Assembly (NCBI GenBank): GCA_013433145.1
Contig: CM024181.1
Span: 7,192,001 to 7,256,000 of the forward strand
Direction: 5' to 3'
Source: Ascaris suum
Lineage: Eukaryota > Nematoda > Chromadorea > Rhabditida > Ascarididae
DNA: 64,000 nt
In this document: in pieces, positions 54,314 through 64,000 of the stretch
Numbering within the stretch: the first letter of the stretch is position 1
Layout: each line of letters opens with the position of its first letter
Notes under the pieces: generated by a model
The model's input: only the letters and a program-made list of their open reading frames with translations
The model's database searches: none
Told to the model about the DNA's origin: nothing
Position numbers and translations under genes: made by a program

Positions 54314-54754
54314 TGCCTTTTCAATGATAATCAAACATCGCCTGATGGAAATTTCCATTACGTTCAGTTACATTCTCTATTGTCCTATGAAACGTTAACG
54401 TCTCCGGTAGATTTACATGTATCTACCAATCTTTAAAAATATTTCCATAGTTATTATTTCTAAAAATATGCATCATTTCCATAAGAGTGACCACTACCAC
54501 AACTGCAATGCTTTATGCCTGTTCACTTTTTTGCAAAGCAGTTGCATTTTGCAAGGAATTGTGCAATGAGTGGTATTGGAAGATTGCAATTGCCAATATA
54601 TGAAATCGAGAGATTTGTGCAAAGCAGAGCAGGACACCTAAAGGATAACAGTTATTCTATGGGGTTTTGTACATAGTAAGGGAGAGAGGAGGAAGGGGAC
54701 GAGAGAGATGTCGTGATGCTTGGCGGAGTCTCAGTAGTTATTTGCTCAGCTGCA

Positions 54755-54859
54755 TTATAGTATATAGTAAATTCGATTGTTGTTGTTATGAACGTCGGAA
54801 TGTGACGAATCAGACAATGATGTTTCTGTTAAGGTTTCATCTCTTTGAGCTTTAATCAT
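54755..54859 (-). CDS. Short ORF headed by a genomic SL1 sequence
   Basis: On the minus strand the SL1 copy (54890-54869) is followed by GTTTTTGCT and then ATG at 54859-54857. The ORF runs 34 codons (MIKAQRDETLTETSLSDSSH, an Asn run, stop 54755-54757). The layout is that of an SL1 trans-spliced mRNA, with leader plus a short 5' UTR before the start codon. No poly(A) tail or intron-exon proof is visible, and the product is unknown. It may be the 5' part of a retroposed or decayed transcript. Confidence 0.4.
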   Translation of the reverse strand: MIKAQRDETLTETSLSDSSHSDVHNNNNRIYYIL

Positions 54860-54868
54860 AGCAAAAAC

Positions 54869-54890
54869 CTCAAACTTGGGTAATTAAACC
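54869..54890 (-). other. Perfect 22-nt spliced leader SL1 sequence
   Basis: The reverse complement begins GGTTTAATTACCC and ends AAGTTTGAG, matching all 22 bases of nematode SL1. The next bases are GTTTTTGCTATG. No Sm-binding site (AATTTTTGG type) or SL RNA stem-loops follow, so this is not a normal SL RNA gene. Confidence 0.85.
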
Positions 54891-54928
54891 TTCGAATGGA
54901 GAGAATATTTACTCAAATGAAGTTGTAG

Positions 54929-55777
54929 AATTAAAAATGCTGTTAAAGTAATCAACTTTGCATCATTGTTCGATATCGTTAAAGAAGTGTTGTCATCGAT
55001 ACAGGCGTGTTCTCAGTTAGGTCTATATTTTCACCAACATCAAGATGATACAGGTATAGGGTGTGATCAACTCTAATCAATAAGATTGCGAAAGAGTGGC
55101 TGCAAACATAAATGGCATTAAAAAAAAGTCCATCAAACACAATACTGCTTTCGAATCATATAAACCTATTATTGCAACGATTCGTCATTGTTGGATGGTT
55201 TAGGTGAGTGGCATTGTGTTACTGCCAGTCTTCAATCGTGTTATTGCTGTTTTGCGAAATTCATTCGTTCGATCCGATTGTAAACAATTTGTTCTTGTTA
55301 GATGGTATGCTTTTATCTACATTCGGATAAGATCCTGAAATATGCCAAATTTGCTCGTCAGTCCGGTGTTCGGGACCATTATGCCGGTTCTAGTTAACGG
55401 AGGAGGTGGGGGAAGGTGGGGGGGGGGGGGGTGGGGTAAAGGAGAAGAAGTATGATTGGAAAGGAATTTAAAAAATTTTAGGGCGAAACAAGCGAGATAA
55501 TAGTTTAAATGAGGCAGTAAAAACTTTTCTCTTTTGATTCTATTATTTGCCTATGATATTTTCTATCAAGGTGAGGATATTCTTCACATTTTCTTTCTGT
55601 GCATCGAAACTTCAGATGATTATGACAGCTATGATGTTTGCTTGAAATCAGCTTTATCTCTGCGGAGATAAAGCTGCAAATTTTAGTTAACTCAATATCT
55701 GACGTTGTTGGTGCTCAAAGTATTAGCCTGCCTGATATTTGTTATAAGATAAATTCAATATCGTATTTTCATATTAA

Positions 55778-55865
<88 letters not shown>

Positions 55866-56544
55866 GGTTTACCATTCTAGTAGTTTAATATCAAGATCAT
55901 GTTAAAACCATGTTAACGACGTGATATAATGGATGAAAGCTGCATCCTATCATCAACCAGATAATGCTTGATAATAAGGTTTTATTCCACCTGATCGCAC
56001 CTGATCCTATTTTATACGTTTAACGAATTTTTAAATATCATCAAATATGCAAATCGAATTTTACTTTACAACTGCAGATTTGCAAAATCATTTAATTTTA
56101 TATTAAGATATTCCGTTGCTCTTTTCTTTTTTTTTCGAAGACCGCTTTATTGCCATACTCGATATGATTTGATAAAATGCTAAAAAAAAAGGCCGCACAA
56201 CTCATTCGTACAGCTATCTGGCGCGTATTTCCATTTATCAAAAATTTCACTGCTGCAAAATTTTGCATATTATTTCAATTATTTTTATTATCACTCCTAG
56301 TTCTATTATTATCAGTTAATATTACTATTATATGATTTTAATACACCTCAATTGTCTCATTGCAGATAGTTATTTAGTATTCATTGATGTGGAAATTCCG
56401 TCTTTGCCATTTAACAATAATTTCGAGTGGAAGTATGCAATTTCTAAGTATTGCCCACATTTACCTGTTTATCTATGTTTACCTGCTTATCTGATTCCTC
56501 TATTATTTACCTGTCGTTTGAAGGATGTATATGCAAATATCTAA
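54929..56544 (+). CDS. Possible plus-strand gene, two candidate exons
   Basis: Exon 54929-55053 follows TTGTAG and reads IKNAVKVINFASLFDIVKEV before donor GTATAG (phase 1). Exon 56366-56544 follows CATTGCAG in phase 1 and reads SYLVFIDVEIPSLPF, later LPVYLCLPAYLIPLLF, to TAA. The phases fit each other. The second has hydrophobic segments. A third, upstream candidate exon (54761-54833) conflicts with the SL1-headed ORF on the other strand, so the whole model is doubtful. Not recognised. Confidence 0.25.
55650..55675. other. Perfect 11-bp hairpin containing inverted GATA sites
   Basis: AGCTTTATCTC, loop TGCG, GAGATAAAGCT. The stem places two GATA motifs head to head. Confidence 0.7.
55780..55860. 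repeat. (TA)n microsatellite
   Basis: About 80 bp of TA. Confidence 0.95.
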
Positions 56545-57514
56545 AATCACAAATTACAAAATGTTTTGTTCAAAAAAATTTGTTTTCATTTTTTTTTCTT
56601 TCTAAACAGATTCGTATTTTATTTTATTAGCCGAGATGGGTTTATATTATTTAGCATACGGTCATTTCACAGCAAATCCATATTTCCAAATTTTCTTTTT
56701 TTTTGCCTTTATTTTTCAAGATAGAAGTGCTTTGAGGTTTTTTACTCTTAGTGTGAGGTAAATCTACAATTGTTGATGATTATATAGGTTTTCATCCACA
56801 AATAATTAAGCCGTCTATTGCTCCTTAAAGCTATATAATTGTGAGTGTTTCACGACAAAATAAATGGAGAGAAGAGGCAAATCGATGCTATATTTAATCG
56901 GATATAAATTTGAATAAATATTTGCATCTTGAAATGGCCGATATGTTAATCACTAATATTCGATTTCAGCGTGAAAAATTAAGGGTCTTAGACCCTATTG
57001 TAAAATTGAAATTTTGAATGTAATGAATTTTTCAAAAAATTTGTTGGTTTGGAATAAAAAAAAAAACAGAGCTTTCTATTTGAAAAAAAATTCATTGAAA
57101 TTTTTTATAAAGTAATTTCATTTAATGGCTAAATTCGTATAGAGATCTATAGGAAAAATATTAGTGGAGAAATTTTCTCTCTTATCGGAGTTAAAGATAG
57201 ATGGAAGAGGTCCACACTTCAACAACCCTTTTTAAACATATTAGCACCTGAACCGCTGAACCGTATATATTACCATAATCGTAAAATCATAGACCGATTA
57301 ACTAATAACTGAACCATATTCGGTTATAACTCCGACCACTAAAACCATAGAAGCGCTCTAATGCACGAAAAGAAGTGATGGAAAATATACTGCAAGTACA
57401 CTTTATTTGGTCTTATTAGAGTTGGTCCACATAGATCATTGTAAACGCTATGATTTAAAGTCCTACCGTTGTGCTTTGCGCTCGAACGTTGATGATTAAG
57501 TGCTGGTATGCTCA

Positions 57515-57533
57515 GGCGCGATATGCGCTTTTT
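57515..57533. repeat. Dispersed motif GGCGCGATATGCGCTTTTT
   Basis: Nearly identical to 46619-46637 and related to 33766-33783. Confidence 0.65.
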
Positions 57534-58334
57534 ATGAATCCCACTAATCAAATCAAATAATTCATAGTTGAGTACTCTCAACAAAACAATTCGCATAATA
57601 TTTAATAATCGGCTATACAAAATCTTTTTTTAACGCTGAAGATATTAGTTCGGATGAAATGAACGTAACGAAATAAGATAAAAGAATATTGCATTAATTT
57701 TATATGTCTATCATTGTCGTTTCATTAATCTCATAGTTGTCAATGAAATTTGCTAAGCATATATTTGATATAAGATAACGCAATATTGCACTTGTTTTGC
57801 AAATAACCACAAAAATGCAACATTGCAAATAACGTATAGCGATTACGAAAATTATTTGTGGAATTGCGAAACGATACCGCTAAAGGTGATTTCATTGTGC
57901 ATGATTAATGCTTGTGTTGCACTTGTGTTGGAACGATGTGATGCGAAATGTGATCAGCTAATATTTCACATTTGTTGCATTTATTTATTGCATTGCATAT
58001 TTCGTATTTGTTGCATTGCATAGATTTTTTTAGCAAAGTCAATCATGATAATATCATTTCTTCACAATTTTATATATGCGTATATTTATATGCCCATCTC
58101 TAACATTATCTAGCAATAACAGCTCCGGAGCTGAAAAAAATTATAGTAATGGAATTTGATGTGTATAATACACAACTTAAATTTTCTAAGCTTCTTTCTA
58201 TTCAAATGAATAAGATGCGAAATTAAATATGCAAATCTTTGCAACAATAGAGTGGGAAAACTTGTTGTTAAGCCTCAATGTTATTTTTCTTCAAAACTTT
58301 CATAAGCGAGTCAGCGGCGTTATTCACATTATCG

Positions 58335-58374
58335 CAAAAAGCGCATACCTTATCACTCTCTTGGCGCGCTTTTC
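58335..58374. repeat. GCGC hairpin, dispersed family member
   Basis: AAAAAGCGCAT is followed after about 15 nt by GGCGCGCTTTT, then CCATTTCTTTAAAT. A weaker relative lies at 56218-56238. Confidence 0.6.
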
Positions 58375-59740
58375 CATTTCTTTAAATTAATTTAAATGTA
58401 AAAACGCATCAATAAGATTGTTAGATTTTCGCTTTGTGCAAAATTTGCATATTACATATTTCAAAGCTGAAGAAAAAAAAAACACAACAAAGGGATTTTT
58501 ATTTCAAACAATAGAGATTTGAATAAAAAAATACTTGACGGTTATTAGTAAGGAGCATACATATAAACAGAATAAAATAAATGGAAATGCATAGCAAATG
58601 GTATTGTATGTGTTTTCACGTTCATGCTTATTAAATTAGTTGTTTCGATAATTGAATATCATGAATGTTTTTTCCGAATTGGCCGTTTGTGCTAAATTGC
58701 TAGGAAGCGTTCTTTTTTTCCGAATCTACCGATTGCTAAAATTGAGATCCGGCTGGCCGGAATGCAATCCGGCGATAGTGGAAATGTTTGCGCATTTTTG
58801 ACTGTACTTAAATACCCGTTTAAATTTTGACATCCTACGATGTAATTTAGTTATTTATAAGAAATATCGTAGCTCTAATTGCAATGATTTTCCAACTTTT
58901 TTTTTGCAAACTTTTTTCATTGTGGAAATGCAAATTTTTGCAGAGTTATTTCATCTACAGGCATTGTGTTTACATCATGCATCAATTAGTCGATATTAGC
59001 TAATGGAATATGATTCCTTTTGCGCTATCGAGAAGAAAAACTAACGAAAGCATTGAAAAATAAAAAGTATTCTCAAAATTGAATCAAATTACAGCAAACA
59101 AATATTATTCAAATCATTGGAATCTAGCTTTCGTTTTAACTAAATTTCATATGACAAAAGCGCCACGCCACTGACGAGTTATCTTCCGACATTTGCGCCT
59201 TGCTTTGCAATTTTATGTAAATGCTGATTGTGTATTGTATTGATTTAATACGACTAAATCTTATTTGCGGTCGCAAATTTAAAGCCATACGAATTGAACG
59301 ACCCTTCAGCGTTATACTCATGAGGAGTACTAAATTGACGTAGAGTTTATATTTGTCTAATAAAAATGCATCTATACGCACTTAGAAATTCTGATATATT
59401 TAACAGCACTTAGAAATTCTGATACTTTATAAAACTATATAGTTATGAATCATCGAAGAAATTGGAAAGTTTCCAAAAATTTAGCAAAAAAAATTGAATT
59501 TTTTTTTTGATTTTTAAAATATTGAAATATATAAATTTTTAATAATCATTTATACTCAATTTTTCATAATCATTTTTTTATATTTTTTATTTTATAAAAA
59601 ATTAAATAAATCGGGTTAAATTGTCGAATAATCCGCCATTAAAATTCGAGGATCGATCGATGTCGGCGCTAGCTATCGGCGATCATATCGCACTCTCATA
59701 TATATCGTATTATTGCCAATATATCGTCAAATCTCTCTAT

Positions 59741-60000
59741 ATATCGTCAATCCTATCCTCTCTATCCGAATATCGATATAGTCATATCGTCAATCCTATC
59801 CTCTCTATCCGAATATCGTCAATCCTATCCTCTCTATCCGAATATCGTCAATCCTATCCTCTCTATCCGAATATCGTCAATCCTATCCTCTCTATCCGAA
59901 TATCGTCAATCCTATCCTCTCTATCCGAATATCGAATATCGTCAATCCTATCCTCTCTATCCGAATATCGATCCTCGAATATCGTCAATCTATCCTCTCA
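59741..60000. repeat. Minisatellite, 29-bp unit, about eight copies
   Basis: The unit is TCGTCAATCC followed by TATCCTCTCTATCCGAATA. The inner copies are identical; the outer copies carry short insertions (CGATATAGTCATA, CGAATA, CGATCC). The 29-bp unit is open in all three plus frames, producing a 156-codon ORF (59621-60091) that cycles through SILSSLSEYR, IVNPILSIR and SYPLYPN. Confidence 0.9.
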
Positions 60001-60094
60001 ACCGAATATTCACAGATTTGACGATCTTGCAGCAGTATCGTTTACGTCTTCCTCTTCGCTTCATTATTTTTACCTCGATTTTTCACGCTAATAT

Positions 60095-61905
60095 TCCATT
60101 ATTAATTTATCTATAATATTTTTCTGCTTAAAGCAACCGGCTGTCAAATATTCAAAATATTTTGTTGCTCATTCATTGTAAAAGCCTTTAAGTCATAACA
60201 ATAGTCGCGCAAAAAGGCGCATTTGTCGTCGAAGCATTGTCGAAGGTGCATCTCTAGAGGTCACAAATTAGGGCGCAATTGTCCAACGCGCATATGTCAT
60301 TGTCTTAGTGCGATATTGCTGATTAGTTAGAAAATAACTTATGATTAGTAATAAATGTTGCAGTGAATATCAGAATAACTCAATATAAATCGGCAATGCA
60401 TTTCATTTATTTTTCTTCTTATCAATTACGAGTATATAAAACTATGTAAATCTTTCATATAATGTCATTGAAAGCAGACAATAATTGATCATATCAATGC
60501 GATGATTATGCTAAACGATATCATTTTTATAGGATATCATTTCTATTTTAAGCGATGATTATATCGTTATCAGTTTTAGTTTAGTGGAAGCCGACTATCA
60601 CGATGAAGGTGTGGTCTCGATGATATGAGGACGCCCACTCTTATTCGATTCGTTTTTATTGAATATAATATAAACTTTGATTACCTTTATAATAATAAGA
60701 AATTGTTACGATAGGAATTCTCTTATATTTGCATTGTTAGATCGTTCGGATATCCGGTGTTTTCTTTTTTTTTTTTTTTTTTTTAAATTCTTGTTTGTTT
60801 TTCATAAACGAATGAAGAACGAATGAGAAGGAGGAAAGAAGGAAGGTAAACAAGGAGGAAAGTCCTGGAAGGACTTAGAAAGAAATGGCTTAATGTTAAG
60901 TGCCAGAATATATCATAGTTTTACCGATATAATTGATTAAATGAATCAAACGATTCATTGATGAATAACATAACTCAAATTCTGTTATTCAATAGACCAC
61001 TTTATAATATGCAAGACGAATAAGGTTCATATTATATGAAAAAAAAAGACTGAATAAAAGAACATAAATTATAGGAATTTGAGATGAAAGATAATTAAAT
61101 AAGAGGCAGAAAACATCATTCATTTTCATTTTAGTCTTGAGAAGAAAAAAAAAATTTTTTTTTGATTAATTTTGGAATAAAATAATAAAATTAATTTCAG
61201 GAAAAAAATTTTTCGAATCGCAGATAAAAACCAAAAAAAAAAAAATCAAACGACTGATCTATCTCTTTAAATAGAAAATCTATAGGTGTTAAATTTTTTT
61301 TTTCAATGGCTTTTAGAGCTTTTTTTTTAAATCAATTAAAAAAAAATAAAAATTAAATCATTCAATGAAGATGCTATATTGTAAATTTTTCACTATAACA
61401 TTAATATTCGCATTTATTAATTTTTTATTGAGAATGATTTATGAGCAACTAATTATCTAAAATTTTTGATTTATTTTGGTTTTATAATTAAAATTTTTGT
61501 GTTTGAATATTTCAAATTTTTTTTTTTTGTAATTTGAATTTTTTTATGATTTAATTTTTGCGATTCAAAAAAAAATTTTTTTTTTGCTGTTTAAATTTTT
61601 TTATGGTTTATTGGTTTAATTTTTTTTTTTTAACGGTTTAATATTGATTAAATTTTTTTTTCTGATTTAATTATAATGGTTTAAACCTTTTTTTTTCACT
61701 TATTGATGTGCGCATTTTTACAGCACTAAATAGATAGCCAGCTATTGTATGCGTTTCATCGCAAACAGATGCATTTTCGATTGTTTTTTTTCCTCTTATT
61801 CAACTAAATCTATCGCCGGTTTTTCTATACCTCCGAAAAAATTGAAATTTTCTATATACAAATTCCAATTTTTCATTTTTCGTTTATTTTTATTTTATTA
61901 CTGAA
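60095..61905. other. A+T-rich interval without supported gene
   Basis: No exon supported. Homopolymer-rich from 61.1 kb on. Confidence 0.5.
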
Positions 61906-61910
61906 GTAAT

Positions 61911-61913
61911 AAA

Positions 61914-61945
<32 letters not shown>
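61911..61945. repeat. (ATA)n trinucleotide array
   Basis: About 11 ATA units. Confidence 0.9.
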
Positions 61946-61946
<1 letters not shown>

Positions 61947-62452
61947 GATTATGGAGAAGATATCAACAAATGTTGTGCATACATTTTAGGTGTTGTGCAT
62001 ATCTGAAGTTGGCTCTTTGTCGAATTATTTTCAACGAAAAACTCAAAAATCTACTATGATACGATTCGATAAACTTCGACTATAACCTATTGATAACTTC
62101 TAGAAGAGATTTTTCTTCATTTTCAAGATGCACACTAATGAAATGAATCAATTCTAGTTAGTGTAATTTGTATGAAGGATGTGCTTCAACGATAGAATTT
62201 CCCACTTGAAATGAGCCCAATTAGCGCATTCCCTTTCATTTCTAATCTAATATCGCTTCAAAAATTTTTCAATTGCTCTTATAATTTTATAGCGTTTATG
62301 CCGATGAATATATGCAAATATTTGCGAATTCATTTCACGCAAATTCTCTTTGAAGAATTTGAAAAAGAAAGTAAAATTTTTTTAAATTTTAGTATGCGAG
62401 AGGTCTTGCGAATGTGTTTACAGGAGGCATTATCGTACCTGGCTCCAGAGGA

Positions 62453-62640
62453 GGAAGGGGGGAGCTGAAGGAAGGGGGAGGGGGGAGGAGAGCTGAAGGA
62501 AGGGAGGAGAGGGGTGCGGGGAATCAAATTTTACAAGGAAAAAAAACCCATAGTGAAGGTGTTATAGCACAATTAGACTTCATCGATATTATTTCCCTCC
62601 CTCCCCCACCCCTCCTCCCATCCCTTCCCCCTCCCATCCA
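62453..62640. repeat. Homopurine tract followed by homopyrimidine tract
   Basis: 62453-62518 is a G/A-rich tract with two GAGCTGAAGGAAGGG units. 62597-62640 is a C/T-rich tract. The two can pair as a long imperfect hairpin or form triplex/G4 structures. Confidence 0.6.
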
Positions 62641-63124
62641 CCTTCAATTGGTGAACATTTGAGAATTAATTTCATTTCCTTTGGTCTTATTTCATATTTA
62701 ATTATGAATGCTGACATGTGGATATGAAACATTGTCTTAGCTGATCGGTTGCCATAACAACCTAACTTTCCAAGTTACCTCTTAGCACATATATCTATCG
62801 TCTTGTTGTTAATGCCATTTAGTTGAATAGTGCAAATTTGCTTGGTCGGTCAAATATGATGACCACTCGATCGCTGTCCACTTATGGTCATCGTTGGCTG
62901 ATTGTCTAAACATTCAAACCTCAATTGGACAATCTTCAATTCCAATAGAATAATTAAAAATAGATTTTTCTTTATGATTTTATGAATTTCCGTCTTGCAT
63001 TGATCGTAGGTTTTTCCAAGCCTTGCTTATGCGGCTGTACCTTCTGTGTGTCTCTGTGTCTGTGCATATGTATATGTGCATTTAACTGTATATGTCTTAA
63101 TTTATATCTGCGCCTATCGTGTGA

Positions 63125-63640
63125 CTCAAAGGGTACTGCTGTACCTGGGATAGCCAAATCATTGAGACAACTCGAATCGAGCCATACCTAAAATGCTTCA
63201 ATCACCAATAAACTTCAGCAACGCTTACTTTCGAAAATGCATGCCGGAAATGACGTTTTTCCAAAAAAAGAAAAAATTTTTTTTCCCTTGCAAAGAATGT
63301 TTTCAAATCATTCCAACCGATCAAATATATTTACCGCCTCGGAATATTCGAACTTACCAACATATTACATCGATGAGAGTTTCCTCATCTAATAACGTTC
63401 GAGTCGAATCGATTGCTAAAAATTTTGTCTATATTTTCGTCATTATTTGGAAGTATATTTGCTGGATCAGCTTACGGAGTTAAAATTTTTAAAAAAAAAT
63501 CAAAAAAGAAAGATAGTTTTCAATATTTTCATGCTCGAATACATTCATTGATGGAGTCAATTAGCAATTTGAACTCACAAAAGTGCTCCATTTTCGATTG
63601 CTCCAACCATATTTGCAATAAACAAGTTGTGATTAATTAA
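63125..63640 (+). other. Coding-like plus-strand stretch open in several frames
   Basis: One frame reads GTAVPGIAKSLRQLESSHT, an in-frame TAA at about 63189, then NASITNKLQQRLLSKMHAG onward to YYIDESFLI and stop at about 63400. A second frame (to 63640) reads SLFGSIFAGSAYGVKIF and ends NHICNKQVVIN. A third (63193-63483) overlaps both. It looks like an exon or gene with one stop and one shift, but the frames compete and no family is recognised. Confidence 0.3.
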
Positions 63641-64000
63641 ATTCGATGGCTACATTTATTTCATAGGAAGAGTTCGGTAAATTCAATTCCATTCCTATTG
63701 AACGTCTTTTTTTTTTTGAAGGAATTTTTGGCGCTTAAAGGTGTTTTTTTTTAAATCTTATTGTTGGCAATTAATGCTTATTTCAATTTTTATAATCGGT
63801 CGAGTTTATTCGAAAAAATGAGCTAATTGCTGAGCGGTCGGTCTTATATAGAAAAAAAAAAGCTAAAAAATTATTGATTGTTTGAATATTTTGGTACAAA
63901 AATTTTAAATCAATATTCACTGTAATTAATTCTTTAAATATACGAAATTTTAGGAAATATTAATTATCTAACGATTCTTTATGCGTTTATAACCGGTTGT

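Larger units (their letters stand above)
56550..59370. other. A+T-rich interval without supported gene
   Basis: Short open frames at 57339-57620 (minus) and 57823-58023 (plus) are not backed by splice signals. It contains two members of the GCGC hairpin family. Confidence 0.4.

Noticed and set aside
54761..54833. Plus-strand exon ending NVTNQTMMFLL, phase-compatible with 54929-55053
   Set aside because: It is antisense to the SL1-headed ORF, and the leader lies inside the supposed intron. The SL1 match is the stronger evidence.
54869..54890. SL1 RNA gene
   Set aside because: No Sm site or stem-loops follow the leader. An ATG and open frame follow instead.

Overview
The window is nuclear DNA of a nematode. 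Four things point there: a full 22/22 match to nematode spliced leader SL1 (54869-54890, minus strand); a ubiquitin-L40 gene with the nematode-type Ala19 in ubiquitin; short introns with TTTCAG/TTTTTAG-like acceptors; and AATAAA signals behind two gene models. The DNA is very A+T-rich, full of long (TA)n arrays, homopolymers and poly-G/C runs. It is split by one clearly less A+T-rich block at about 19.3-31.4 kb. Exons were joined by hand from splice motifs and reading phase, so no model is confirmed.

Layout. 0.5-5.3 kb (+): a Gln/Asn-rich, prion-like multi-exon gene with consistent phase-0 introns, a stop and an AATAAA signal. 5.9-6.3 kb (+): a small two-exon ORF, not recognised. 9.5-10.2 kb: overlapping open frames, perhaps a membrane protein. 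13.2-18.4 kb (+): a five-exon PTB/PID-domain adaptor gene ending in a Ser-rich tail and an AATAAA signal. 19.3-31.4 kb: a large inverted duplication centred near 25.36 kb. Its right arm carries an intact ubiquitin/ribosomal protein L40 fusion gene (minus strand, 128 residues). Its left arm carries the same gene (+) with a frameshift in the last exon. The roughly 1.6 kb spacer holds a probably decayed minus-strand gene. Inverted homology continues outward at lower similarity into an unnamed gene on the right (31.6-33.6 kb, +), whose left copy is decayed and interrupted by the 3' exons of the PTB gene.

33.7-64 kb is mostly A+T-rich sequence with simple repeats and scattered coding-like fragments. 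Notable items are a cluster of six GATA sites at 41.8-41.9 kb, a Gly/His-rich peptide exon (43.9 kb, minus), the SL1-headed ORF (54.76-54.89 kb, minus), a 29-bp minisatellite (59.74-60.0 kb) and a dispersed GCGC-hairpin motif.

The two strongest unusual signals are the genomic SL1 copy 9 nt upstream of an ORF (possibly a reverse-transcribed trans-spliced mRNA) and the L40 inverted duplication. In the latter, one arm is kept functional, the other is decaying, and similarity falls sharply toward the spacer and toward the outer ends. Several other coding-like stretches are broken by single stops or shifts, so decay or assembly indels must be kept in mind.
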